Below, piece after piece: positions 25,126 through 36,192 of a DNA stretch of 64,000 nt. The notes under the pieces were generated by a model, which had not been told where the DNA came from, did no database searches, and saw only the letters and a program-made list of their open reading frames with translations. Both the position numbers and the translations under genes were made by a program. Position 1 is the first letter of the stretch; each line of letters begins with the position of its first letter. The DNA lies in the NCBI GenBank assembly GCA_018398815.1, contig CM031626.1:42316701-42380700 (forward strand), in the 5' to 3' direction. Source of the stretch: Conus ventricosus (Eukaryota; Mollusca; Gastropoda; Neogastropoda; Conidae).

Positions 25126-26897
25126 TTTGCACCTCTGCCAAATACCCCACAGATGGGGGTCACTACACAGCGCCTATACCTCTGCCAAATACCCCAAGAT
25201 GGGGTCACTACATAGCGCCTATACCTCTGTCCAATACCCCACAGATGGGGGTACCTACATAGCGCCTATACCTCTGCCAAATACCCCACAGATGGGGGTA
25301 ACTACATAGCGCCTACACCTCTGTCCAATACCCCACAGATGGGGGTCACTACATAGCGCCTATACCTCTGCCAAATACCCCACAGATGGGGGTCACTACA
25401 CAGCGCCTATACCTCTGCCAATACCCCACAGATGGGGGTAACTACATAGCGCCTATACCTCTGTCCAAATACCCCACAGATGGGGGTACCTACATAGCGC
25501 CTATACCTCTGCCAAATACCCCACAGATGGGGGTAACTACATAGCGCCTACACCTCTGTCCAATACCCCACAGATGGGGGTCACTACATAGCGCCTATAC
25601 CTCTGCCAATACCCCACAGATGGGGTCACTACACAGCGCCTATACCTCTGTCCAATACCCACAGATGGGGGTAACTACATAGCGCCTATACCTCTGCCAA
25701 ATACCCCACAGATGGGGGTATACTACATAGCGCCTATACCTCTGTCCAATACCCCACAGATGGGGGTAACTACATAGCGCCTATACCTCTGCCAAATACC
25801 CCACAGATGGGGGTACCTACATAGCGCCTACACCTCTGCCAAATACCCCACAGATGGGGTAACTACATAGCGCCTATACCTCTGCCAAATACCCACAGAT
25901 GGGGGTAACTACATAGCGCCTATACCTCTGCCAAATACCCCACAGATGGGGGTCACTACACAGCGCCTATACCTCTGCCAAATACCCCACAGATGGGTGT
26001 CACTACATAGCGCCTATACCTCTGCCAATACCCCACACATGAGGGTACTACATAGTGCCTATACCTCTGCCAAATACCCCACAGATGGGGGTAACTCATA
26101 GCGCCTATACCTCTGCCAAATACCCCACAGATGGGGGTAACTACATAGCGCCTACACCTCTGTCCAATACCCCACAGATGGGGGTAACTACATAGCGCCT
26201 ATACCACTGCCAAATACCCCACAGATGGGGGTACTTCATAGCGCCTATACCTCTGCCAAATACCCCACAGATGGGGGTAACTACATAGCGCCTATACCTC
26301 TGCCCAATACCCACAGATGGGGTAACTACATACGCCTATACCTCTGTCCAATACCCCACAGATGGGGGTAACTACATAGCACCTTTACCTCTGCCCAATA
26401 CCCCACAGATGGGGGTAACTACATAGCGCCTATACCTCTGCCAAATACCCCACAGATGGGGGGTAACTACATAGCGCCTATACCTCTGCCAATACCCCAC
26501 AGATGGGGGTAACTACATAGCGCCTATACCTCTGCCAAATACCCCACAGATGGGTGTCGTACATAGCGCCTATACCTCTGCCAAATACCCCACAGATGGG
26601 GTAACTACATAGCGCCTATACCTCTGCCAATACCCCACAGATGGGGGTAACTACATAGCGCCTATACCTCTGCCAAATACCCACAGATGGGGGTAACTAC
26701 ATAGCGCCTATACCTCTGCCAAATACCCCACAGATGGGGGTACCTACATAGCGCCTATACCTCTGTCCAATACCCCACAGATGGGGGTAACTACATAGCG
26801 CCTATACCTCTGCCAAATACCCACAGATGGGGGGTACCTACATAGCGCCTATACCTCTGCCAATACCCACAGATGGGGGTAACTACATAGCGCCTGT
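25126..26897. repeat. 47-bp minisatellite, about 38 units, SINE-tail-derived
   Basis: Units of 45-48 bp: CTACATAGCGCCTATACCTC, TGCCAAATACCCCACAGATG, GGGGTAA. There are many one-base indels and two main variants (GCCAAAT/GTCCAAT). It ends exactly where a minus-strand SINE begins its own TACATAGCGCCT 3' end. Confidence 0.97.
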
Positions 26898-27292
26898 CCC
26901 AGTCAGAGCCAAGCTTAAAGTGCTTTAAAATCCACACTCTCCATTACACTACAGACTGCCTACCTGGGTAGAGTCACCTGAAGGAATGCCTGCATACACT
27001 ACATTCAGTCATGTCCTGTATCATTCAGTCCGTCAGTTTTCCATTCAAACACTCATTCTTTTGGTGAATGCTATGTGTGTATGCGTCTTCCATATCAGCA
27101 AACAAACTGGTCTTCTTTTCCAATAGCTGGTGATGGAATTCTACAGGATGTTATGAGAGCGTTCACACACAGAACCTCAGTTTGTAGTCTCATTCAAAGG
27201 ACTTTCGGGGAAGAATCACCCAGTTTCGAAACACCTCAGGCAGAGATTCAAAGCTGCAACTCCAGCTATGAACTGAGCTATTCCTGCCCCCT
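26885..27292 (-). mobile_element. tRNA-derived SINE, family A variant 1
   Basis: The body (AACAAACTGGTCTTCTTTTC, CTTTCGGGG) and the 3' half (ACTGCCTACCTGGGTAGAGT) are recognisable. The head at the right is degraded but keeps GGAATAGCTCAGTTC. Its 3' end merges into the 47-bp array. Confidence 0.85.
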
Positions 27293-27559
27293 CAGCTCCT
27301 CTGACTTGTCCACAGACAGGTCCTGCAGGGTCAACAGGGCATCTGTGAAGATGACCACAACTCGGCCGTCACTCTTGGAGCCAGCTATCAGGTCCACAGT
27401 CGCCGACAGACCCTCATTTCTTGGTAAGAAAATTACATGAGATTTCGTAGCGTCAGCGTTGTCTGCAGCACACTGAAAATATGCCCAGCGTTCCTCCGTT
27501 GACACTACTGCCACTTTTGATTTCTTCTCCCATGATTTATGTATACATTTATTATTCAT
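27278..27559 (-). other. Coding-like open stretch in intron 14, unknown
   Basis: An open frame of about 90 codons with balanced composition, including WAYFQCAADNADATKSH and DLIAGSKSDGRVVVIFTD. The last part faintly recalls the start of a DEAD-box helicase C-terminal lobe (GR-IVFT), but that is not a firm match. It abuts a SINE head at its 3' side. It could be a gene fragment, a retrocopy remnant or chance. Confidence 0.3.
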
Positions 27560-28300
27560 TCATTCATTTATTCATCTACTATCTATTATTTTATTTTATT
27601 TTTTTGCTGACATATTTTTGCATGGATTTTCATCTTTAAATTTTGCAGAAATCTGCAGATTCGTGGAGAAACGGGACCCCAGCAGATACAATATTTTGTC
27701 CTCATCATCCATTTCACTAGCTCCTGACTCATGGCCGAACAAGAACCCTGTGAAGTTTGCTTGGCAATGCTAGCAAACATACATGTGCATGCCCTTGCAT
27801 ATACGTTTAAAATATTCCCAGCTTGTTCCCAAAGGTTGTTCTTTTTTCGTTCAATACTTGCAGATACACAGCTTCAATCTGAGATGTCCAGATCTATAGA
27901 CATGCTGATTCCTGTATACAGGAGTTGAACTCCAGCACCGCAACGTATGATTCCAGTTTTTGTGACTGAAAATGTGTCTTTGTATACATGTCTAGGATTT
28001 TACCATGATGAGAAATGTGAAAGTGAACCTTCAGTGAAATGGTTCTTCCAATCATGTGGGAAGATTCTGACCCCCACCCTCTTCCCTAAACTGCCCACAC
28101 CCCACCCCACCCCCCCCCACATTCCCCCAGCCCCAATCTCTCTGAACCACCCTCCTCCCCCAATCTGTCTCGCTAAACTATAAAAAAAAATTTTTTTAAT
28201 CCAGCCAAATCTAACATTTTCACAGTTCAAGAGGAGGAGACCTACAGGCCAGCCGACTCGATGATGGCCGAGAGACGGCCAATGAAAAAAAAGGGCTTAC

Positions 28301-28403
28301 TTTCCCGGCATGAGGCAGGTGACGGGTTGGATGGAGTGGTCGGCGAAGAAGATGACGGAGGTGGAGGGACCATCGCCCCTCTGCCCCGCTACTCCCAACC
28401 TCC
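28301..28403 (-). CDS. DIXDC1: Dixin exon 14, start of DIX domain
   Basis: It encodes RLGVAGQRGDGPSTSVIFFA, then DHSIQPVTCLMPG and two bases of a lysine codon. STSVIFFADHSIQPV corresponds to vertebrate [21 protein letters not shown], the first two beta strands of the ubiquitin-like DIX fold. The acceptor is GTGTGCAG|GGAGG (phase 1) and the donor GGGAAA|GTAAGC (phase 2). DIX domains polymerise head to tail; these strands form one side of that interface. Confidence 0.93.
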
Positions 28404-30293
28404 CTGCACACAAGAGTCAGCGAAGGGACACCATCAGTGCGACCATGATGACCACCATGGACTAAACAAAACTTTAAATAAGGATATCATGATGAAAGCA
28501 TAAGGGTTTGGGGTTTTTTTGGTCACTCCCAGCACAATCACCTCCATGCAGGAGATCATGATCTCACTTGTGTCTGCAAGTGTGTGTCTGACCGACAGTG
28601 AAACTACCACACAAAAACTACAGAAGTGATTTCACCGAAACCTTTGTGTGTGGGTGTGTGCCGTGTCATCTTCCATACCACATCAGTGGCATTCCTCCCA
28701 CACTGCTGCTCATTCCAACCTGCCGTCCACAGCTACACCCTAATTATCCGGCCACACTCCCGGCATCCGCACTCTGCATGGAGCAGTCAATGTCAAGTCG
28801 TTCTCAGGCAACCCACCAGAGGAGACACTGCACCGCCGCCAAGCGATTTTCACCGACACTTGGTGGAATGATGGGACGCAGCCCAAGGATGAGCCCACTC
28901 CACTTCTGGTGCCAACCTGTGGTGCAGGTGTGGATCACAGGGCCGGTCCAGGACTTGTCCGACCGTGACAGGGGTCTGCACTCTCCCAAGTGTCTTTCTG
29001 GTCAGAACTGCTCTCCCTGTGTCTTGTGCCAGTTTCACATGACTTACTGGGTGAACTATTTCTTTACTTGTTTACCAGTTTATTCACGCACGCATGGTTA
29101 CAGTCTGGTACAAGTTACCCCAAAACCGGACGCGGCAAAATTTCAGCAACACAAATGGCCTCATGGTTCAACGGCCTCCTCACGAGACCCTGATCTCGTC
29201 TCATCCACCCCTGCCTAAAACCCCCTCCCCCCCCCCCCCAAAAAAAAAACCTCCCCCCAAACCCCCCCCCCCCCCCCAACATATTAGTTCCTTCAATTTT
29301 GAATTAAATGAACTCGCATGGATTTCTTTTATCACTGCGCTGACTTTTCTGTCACTTGATATTTCATTTCTTTTCTTCCTCACCTACCACCCCATCCCCC
29401 CGTCTCCCTCCGTCACACGTATCCATTCAATCATCCTGCCTTTCCTCTTACAAACATCCTCCTTAAATTAACCCTTTACAGACCGGCTAGGTACCATGCT
29501 TGAAACGTTCTCACACATCCCTTTTCACTCTTCCAAAGCTGGTGTATACCTGATGCAGAACAATTATCCTTTTGTAAGCTGGCCACAAACCCAAGGTGGA
29601 GCATTCTTGACGATCCCTGCAGCTCTTTGCTGGCTGAGCAACCTATTCCAGATACTTTTGAACCCCTTGTTAACTCTTGGTGCTGACAGCCAACTTTGTG
29701 TGGGCAACTGGCGTCACGATCCGAGTGTTGGAGAAGAAGTTCACTCTAATCTGGCGGGGCGCTATACCCAAAACACAACACCCTTTTTAAACTCTGTCTT
29801 AACTCTTTCTGTTAACTTTCATCTGGCTGTACACAAAATCCAAAACCCAACACCCTTTTTAACTCTTTCTGTTTGCTCTAATCCGGCTGCCCACAATATC
29901 CAAAACACTACACCTTTTTTTTTTTAAACTCTTTCTCAACTCTTTCTGCTAACTCTAATCTGGCCGTGTACAAAATCCAAAGCACAACACCATCTTTAAC
30001 TCTTTCTGTTAATATCTAATCTGACTGTGCACAATATCCAAAACAGAGCACCCCCTTTAACTCTTTTCTAACTCTTTCTGTTCACTCTAACCCGGCTGCG
30101 CACAATATCCAAAACAGAACACCCTCTTTAACTTTTTCTTTTCTCTTGACTCTAATCTGGCTGCACACAATATCAAATAAACACAACACCCCCTTCAACT
30201 CTTTCCTAACTCTTTCTGTTAACTTTAATTTGGATGTGCACAATATCAACAAACACAACACCCCCTTTAACTCTTTCTAAACTCTTTCTCTAC
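28404..30293 (-). other. Dixin intron 13
   Basis: Holds a dispersed-repeat copy at about 28650-28900 (GGCAACCCACCAGAGGAGAC), C-rich sequence at 29220-29280, a TTAACCCTTTACAGACC motif at 29470 and the degenerate array below. Confidence 0.7.
29690..30293. repeat. Degenerate 60-70-bp tandem repeat
   Basis: About nine diverged units around TTTAACTCTTTCTGTTAACT, CTAATCTGGCTG and CACAATATCCAAAACA. It runs right up to the exon 13 donor. Confidence 0.85.
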
Positions 30294-30378
30294 CTGATCT
30301 GGAACCGATGGTGGCGCCTGGTCGAAGCTTAGGCATGGTTGTCTTCATTTCAGCAAATTTCCTCAGGTGCACGGGTTC
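30294..30378 (-). CDS. DIXDC1: Dixin exon 13, linker before DIX
   Basis: It encodes EPVHLRKFAEMKTTMPKLRP and GATIGSRS plus one base, corresponding to vertebrate TQKKQERKVRVKSPRTQVGS. The acceptor is GTATACAG|GAAC with a UG-rich tract instead of a plain pyrimidine tract. The donor is ATCAG|GTAGAG, phase 1. It is basic and probably unstructured. Confidence 0.83.
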
Positions 30379-31394
30379 CTGTATACACACCAACACACAG
30401 AGTTTATTTCCATTTAATTTCATTTTATTGTGTCTTGTCCTGTGCTGTTTGTCTGTATCCTTGGCGGTAACTAACCCCTTCCATTTCAAAATTTTGCTTC
30501 ATTTTCCTCCCTCAGTCCCTCCGCTTTGAAACTTCTAAATTTTTTTATTTCATAATTTTGGACGAAGCGAGAACCAAAACCACACAAAGACACTTACGCA
30601 CAATCTATGTGTACAAAAAAAGGTGAATTTTCAAATCACAAGTATTTTCTATTCATACCTATCCTCCCCAAAAGTATCTTATTCCTACTTGGCATGAAAC
30701 ATTGCCTGCCAATCAGGATTCACCCCCTGTTTGTCTCCCTTGACTCATATGCCCCGCTACGCATTTGACTTGGTTTCCGCACCTTTCCCATCCGGGTAGC
30801 TCTGAGGAGGAAGTCTTGGGCTGGGTGCACATTTTAAATCTACTTCTAGTAGGAAAAGTTAAAAATCACTCAATCCAAAAGGAGAGGCACGCATGCACAC
30901 ATGTACACACATACATACATACAAACACACACGCACGCACATGCTTGTGAGCACACACACACATACCAAAACACACACACACACAAAACTGCAAACACAC
31001 ACACACACTTGTAAGCACACACACACATATACACAAACACACCAACATGCAAACACACACACACACACATACATAGACACACACACACACACACACCAAA
31101 ACACACACACACCAACATGCAAACACACACACACATGCTTGTGACCATGCACACACACATCAACATGTAAAAACACCATACAACACACCAACCCCCCCCC
31201 CCCCCCCCCCCCCCCCCCCGCCCACACACACACACACAAACCCCTCCGCCCCCCCCAACACACACCACCACCACCATGGCCACTGTACCCCCACCACCAC
31301 CACACCCTCACCCCAACCATCCCCTACCGCTGACGCCGTCACCCACAACTACCACCACCACCACCACCACCACCAGCACCAGCCCTGTCAACAC
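30379..31394 (-). other. Dixin intron 12
   Basis: A unique part at 30420-30890, then CA-rich sequence at 30895-31170, a C tract at about 31191-31219, and (ACC)n-like sequence at 31350-31375 close to the exon 12 donor. Confidence 0.85.
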
Positions 31395-31631
31395 CTGGCC
31401 GCTCACATTACAGAGGGAGGCCTGGGAGGAGTCCAGATGCCGCGTGGCCCTCAAGTTCTGCAGCAGCATGATGATGCTCTTCTCTAGCCGGTCCAGAGGC
31501 GGAGCCGGAACCGTGTCCGTCGTCGTCGTCGCCGATGACGTCGATGTCGACAGCAGCGTCTGCATGTCTTGCAGCGAGTCTTGCAGGAAGGACACTTCTG
31601 CTGCTGCCCCCTGTTGGCTCATCACCACCGG
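31395..31631 (-). CDS. DIXDC1: Dixin exon 12, second helical segment
   Basis: It encodes 79 residues, starting PVVMSQQGAAAEVSFLQDSL. Two helical stretches, EVSFLQDSLQDMQTLL and LDRLEKSIIMLLQNLR, match vertebrate LQLVRDALRSLRNSF and IDSLEQGISSLMERLH; a T/S-rich spacer lies between them. The acceptor is CTCACCAG|CCGG and the donor GGCCAG|GTGTTG, both phase 0. It is the longest exon in the window. Confidence 0.92.
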
Positions 31632-31710
31632 CTGGTGAGAGGAAAGGGAGACGATTTTGCATTTTTTAAAAAGGCAAAATCAAGATAATAATAATAAAAA
31701 TAACATAGCA

Positions 31711-31794
31711 TTTCGAGGGCTGACTGCCAGAACCCAGCATCTCTCTTATATATATGTATATGAGATACTGGGTTCTGGCAGTCAGCCCTCGAAA
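31711..31794. repeat. 33-bp near-perfect inverted repeat, 18-nt loop
   Basis: Arms 31711-31743 and 31762-31794 pair with one mismatch (C against A). The arm core is GGCTGACTGCCAGAACCCAG. The loop is TA-rich. It sits against the 3' end of a SINE. Confidence 0.93.
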
Positions 31795-32095
31795 GCACCT
31801 TGCCAAAGGTTCTAGGCGCTGACAATCCACACTCTTGTGTAAGCAATGGGCTGCCTACCTGGGTAGTGCTGACTGAAGAGCTGCTTGTCGGCGCTTCATT
31901 CAGTCATTTCCGTGCCATCCAGTCAATACTGTTCACTCCCTTTCTTTACTTTCTTCATTCTCTCAATTTCTCATGCAGGGTGCATGTTATGTGTAATGTG
32001 TCATCCACACTAACAGCCGAACTGCCCTTCTCTTCCAGAAGTTGGTAATGGGATTTTACGTGTGTGCAAGATGTTATGCCTGCGTTCAAGAGAGA
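31795..32095 (-). mobile_element. tRNA-derived SINE, family A variant 1, head missing
   Basis: The 3' half (GGGCTGCCTACCTGGGTAGT) and body (GGGATTTTACGTGTGTGCAA, GATGTTATG) are clear. The tRNA-like head is absent, replaced at the right by a purine-rich tract. Confidence 0.85.
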
Positions 32096-32419
32096 CCAAG
32101 GAGGCGTCAACAGGGATGGGTTCAGGGAAGCAAGGGGGGAGGGGTGGGATGGGGGTGGTGTGAGGATGGAGGGCAGTGTTGTCCAACAGGGAAGGGATGG
32201 AGGGGAAGGGGGGGGGGGGGGGGGGGGGGGGGAGGGAGTGGGGGGGAACCATAAAGTGGGTACAGCCGCGTTAAGTCATTTTTTGACCTGCCTGTATTTT
32301 TTTTTCAGGAAATGTGCAATTATTAGCAATCTTAAAAAAAAAAAAGACAAAAGGGACTCAAAGTATGCTTCATCATTTCTGATGCAATTCTTTTGTAAGG
32401 TTGTATACTAAATGAAAGT

Positions 32420-32760
32420 AAATTTTAAATGTAATTAATAGCGAACCACCAAGAAAACGTAGACAAACAAATCACAAGACAAAACACGACGCGTTTCGAC
32501 CTCTTAGGTCTTCTTCAGGCAAGATACAAAACAATCAAGACAACGAAATGAAGAAGAGCAATCACTGATCTTCATTCACTTCAGCACAATGAGGCGTTGA
32601 TCTCCATCTCACACTGAAGTGGATGAAGATTCAGTGATTCGCTCGTTAATTTTCGTTGTCCTGAGTGTTTTATAACTTGCCTGAAGAACGCGTCGTGTTT
32701 TGTCTTGTGATTCATTTGTCTATGTTTTCTTGGCAGTTCGCTATTAATCACATTTAAATT
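32420..32760. mobile_element. Hairpin MITE with about 75-bp terminal inverted repeats
   Basis: Left end AATTTTAAATGTAATTAATA then GCGAACCACCAAGAAAACGT; the right end is its near-exact reverse complement. The left arm has a 17-nt insert with the palindrome GACCTCTTAGGTC that the right arm lacks. No coding capacity. Partial copies are at 22030 and 48909. Confidence 0.88.
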
Positions 32761-33156
32761 TGTTTAGATTTCCCCTGCAGTTGCCTCCCTTTGCAACCAG
32801 ATCTAAATGAAAGTAATCAGACATGTTCTTTAATTCCTCGGCACTTTTACATAGCATGTTATTACATGAATGGGCACTGAAAACACATGCACACACATAA
32901 GAAAAACATTAAAAACACAACCTCCCTTTTCCTCTTCTTTGATCCAGGACTCTGCCTTCCCAACAATCACAATGATGTCAGTCAAGTTTCTTTCTATCTC
33001 ACCTTTTTTCCCCCCCAACTGTTCATCTTTTTTTCCCCTTTTTTTTTCCCCTCTAAATTAAAAGAAGAAAAGGGAGAACTTCCACTAGAGAGCAGAAAAA
33101 AATTTCACTGCCAAGAAAAGAACCATCACTGTAAAGGGAGATAAACAACGTGTTAC

Positions 33157-33261
33157 CTGTGTCTTGTGCTGTGTGCGCCGGTCCTGTTTGCCCCCTCGCC
33201 CGGACTTCTGAAAGTCAGACACATCGATCGCAGCGAACTGATCAGCTGATCGATGCTGTTG
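33157..33261 (-). CDS. DIXDC1: Dixin exon 11, variable linker
   Basis: It encodes 35 residues in the frame that agrees with both neighbours: QQHRSADQFAAIDVSDFQKS, then GRGGKQDRRTQHKTQ. It is basic and polar, with no motif I recognise, at the variable linker position before the second helical segment. The acceptor is TATGCCAG|CAAC and the donor ACACAG|GTAACA. A second open frame here (IDQLISSLRSM) tempts an alignment to vertebrate RDALRSLRN, but its phases do not fit exons 10 and 12. Confidence 0.72.
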
Positions 33262-33801
33262 CTGGCATACCAGGTGGGGAACTACTACGCTGCCTCCTCT
33301 TTTTCCCTGATGTTTCCTTACCTCCTCCACCCCTCTCTCACTCCTACCCTTATTCTCTCCTCCTAAGGAAGAAAAAGATTGTCTTCTAGCTGAGCATCCT
33401 TCAAGCTAACAGACGGCGATGACTTCACAGTCACTCTACCTTGTTGCCCATGACTCAGAAAGTGTAAACAATCAGAAAAAGGGGGGGGGGGGGGGGGGGG
33501 GGGGGGGGGAACCAGGTGCTTTCATCTCCTCCTCTCTCCCTCCATCTCTTACTGGTCACTATGGAATATCGGTTTTCATCAAGATTTTCTTTAGTCTTCA
33601 ATCCTCAAATTCTATGAAAAGTTTGACCTGGTTTCCCTACTTCATACAGCATTGTTCTTTGAGTACCACAGACTGTGGGTTCGATCCCTCTCCCAACAAC
33701 CAAGTTAAAAGAAATTTAAAATTTATGTCTGTGCACACTGTAACCCTCTCCAAGCCCTTTGAATGAACCTTGGAACTGTTCCTCTGTGTGGACGCCTTGC
33801 G

Positions 33802-34122
33802 TTAACCCTTTCCACCCTGACATAGTTCCCCTGTGTGGATACAGGCATCAACCCTTTCCACCCTGACATAGTTCCACTGAGTGGATACAGGCATCAACCC
33901 TTTCCACCCTGACATAGTTCCACTGAGTGGATACAGGCATTAACCCTTTCCACCCTGACATAGTTCCTTTGAGTGGATACAGGCATTAACCCTTTCCACC
34001 CTGACATAGTTCCCCTGTGTGGATACAGGCATCAACCCTTTCCACCCTGACATAGTTCCTTTGAGTGGATACAGGCATTAACCTTTCCACCCTGACATAG
34101 TTCCTCTGTGTGGATGCATGCA
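33802..34122. repeat. 46-bp array beginning with a transposon-end motif, 7 units
   Basis: Each unit starts TTAACCCTTTCCACCCTGAC (or TCAACC) and ends GAGTGGATACAGGCA. The same start forms the terminal repeat of the element at 34123-34804. Confidence 0.93.
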
Positions 34123-34804
34123 TTAACCTTTTCCCTCCTGAGATAGTGACTGGCTATGCAGCCTTCAAACCTGGCATGTTTTGGATGTTCAGCTGGAAGA
34201 TTGGAGCTGCTTTATTCAAATGTCATACATAACTCTAAACTGGCACACTAAGAGAGCACAATGTTACAGACATATAACATATTCTTCAACAATGTAAATT
34301 TGCACATATCTTTTTATATCTATAGTTTCAGAGTTATATGCTAAGGAAATTCACTATATTTTGCCTAACACTTTCCTGACTGTAAAGTTATTTCATAAGC
34401 TTATAGCGTCAGGAAAAATCAACTAAAGAAAAGAAAAAGCCTCACTAATAATTCAAATTTCGTTCACACAAGGTAGCATGTAACATGAAGAGGAAGACCT
34501 TCAACATATGGTTCCTTTAGTTATTATTTGTTCACAAGCTAACAAGGTCAGAGAAAATCAACTAACTAAAAAAATTTTTAAAAAAGAAAGAAAAGAAAAT
34601 TATTCAGATTTCACTCACTCAAAATAGCACATAATATGAGAAGGAAATACCTTCCACATACGCTTTTTTTTTAAAGTTATTATTCATTCACAGATTATAG
34701 GATGTGTTTTGATTTGAGCGAAGATTTGACACCCGTGAAGATTTGGCCAGGTGCAGGTGGACATTTGCGTTCATACGTGCCTGACCCTGGGTGGAAACGG
34801 TTAA
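34123..34804. mobile_element. TTAA-type (piggyBac-like) short element
   Basis: Bounded by TTAA at both ends. Left TTAACCTTTTCCCTCCTGAG and right (reverse complement) TTAACCGTTTCCACCCAGGG. About 680 bp, AT-rich, with an internal duplication (TCATTCACA / TTGTTCACA segments). No transposase frame seen. Confidence 0.55.
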
Positions 34805-36192
34805 AATAATAAACCTTTTAAAATCTGCATGCATGTTAAAAATATCATTGCCCATGTGGCAGGGTAATCAAAAACGGTCACACACGTAATATTCTCATCC
34901 CCAGATGATGCATTTGTACCAAAGTGTTCAAATACTTCAACTGTTTGGATGATCCCTGGAGTCTTTTAGCCAGGGTACCACAATAACAACAACAACAAAT
35001 ATCATTGCGACTTTCGTTGAAGAATAGACCATTATTGCCAGCAGGATGGATGACTCACACACAGAAAAAGAAGAAAATATGCACACTGGTGTTTGGACAT
35101 TATCTCTGTAAATGGAACGTACCTTCCTCAATAAAGTCCTACTTCCTAATGGCAAGAGCAGAGTAATGTTGAAGATTCACTATGTCTACGACACAGCCTT
35201 TGGGAAGACAGAAGACAGAGCCTAACTCTCTCCTTCAGCCCCTTTAACCTTCCCTGAACTGAAGCAGTACACGATAGTAATAGGTGGAAAGAGATGGGTT
35301 TTCATGCAATAAACATCCATCCCTCCCCTTCAGTGCTTCAAACCCACAACCATCAGCACAGCTTTATTTTTCCGTCCTATGTGAGACACTTAGTGAAAGG
35401 GCCGAACAAACAAGGCTTACACATTTCTGACCCAACATTTTTGTTGCTGTAGTCCGAGCAGAGGCATGTATCAAACTTGTGCACTAGTTAACTAGGGAAA
35501 ATTAAATTCCAGAAAGCGATGACATCATTTTTGCTCAACTGTGTGTGTGTTGTCATTGTTTGAATATCGCCTGACCACTTGTGTACAAGCTTTCATGCCG
35601 TATCTACATTATCTACAGGAAAATAAACCTAGTCAAATTTGGTATTAAAAGAATTGTCGGGAATTCGCCTATTCAGTCATCTCAACAGCACAGATATATT
35701 ACATTTTTCATGACAACCACTAATCATCAAACTAACAGCCCCCACCTGTAATGGCCGCTCAGCAATGCCGAACACATTGTTGCCAGACCGGCTTTACACA
35801 GATGACATTCAGTTCACCGAGTACAGCGCGGTTAGCTGGCTGGTGGGGAGCAGCCTGCCGAAAACACCCCTTTCCCTGACCTGCATTCACGGCTTGGCCT
35901 CTGCAGCTGTGGGCGAGCTGTAAACTCCCCTGCCTCTCAAAACTAAGTAGCTTGCTCTGAACAGCCGTGTCAGCTCCATGGCCAAACACACTAACCAATC
36001 GACTACGGGCCCCTCTCATGAAACTATGCACACACACACACACACAAAAATTAAGAAAGAAAAAGAAACCAATCCACTTGATCCAAACACCAAAGAAGTC
36101 ACAAATGCAGAAAATTTCCCCAAGGTTGAGCCTCACAGGGAACGGAGGGGAGGAGGGGGAGGTGTGGGGGGAGGAAACATTCCCGGCCTCAC

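Larger units (their letters stand above)
21668..28300 (-). other. Dixin intron 14
   Basis: Holds a MITE fragment and its 83-bp array, a second 83-bp array, two SINEs, the 1.8-kb 47-bp array and a coding-like stretch at 27278-27559. The remainder (22870-23110, 24320-25120, 27560-28080) is unremarkable. Confidence 0.8.
31632..33156 (-). other. Dixin intron 11
   Basis: Holds a near-perfect hairpin (31711-31794), a SINE, a G tract at about 32207-32233 and a complete hairpin MITE. The rest (32760-33150) is unremarkable. Confidence 0.8.
33262..36192 (-). other. Dixin intron 10
   Basis: Holds a G tract at about 33481-33510, a SINE-like fragment at 33665-33720, a 46-bp array and TTAA element, then 34810-35760 without recognisable features. 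A complex stretch at 35760-36030 ends, on the minus strand, in a tRNA-like GTAGTCGATTGGTTAGTGTG (possible SINE head). Confidence 0.65.

Noticed and set aside
22106..26897. Regularly spaced repeats that could suggest a CRISPR array
   Set aside because: Units are contiguous tandem copies with no unique spacers, in a eukaryotic intron with SINEs nearby.
28598..29218. 206-codon plus-strand frame
   Set aside because: Covers a dispersed repeat present elsewhere in the window, with no recognisable domain or splice context.
33157..33261. Alternative frame of exon 11 (IDQLISSLRSM...) resembling vertebrate RDALRSLRN
   Set aside because: It needs phase 2 on both sides while exons 10 and 12 are phase 0. 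The true counterpart of that vertebrate helix is in exon 12.
35760..36030. Complex stretch considered as an extra dixin exon between exons 10 and 11
   Set aside because: No in-phase AG/GT pair with dixin-like residues, and the end looks like a tRNA-type SINE head; exons 10 and 11 already join in phase 0.
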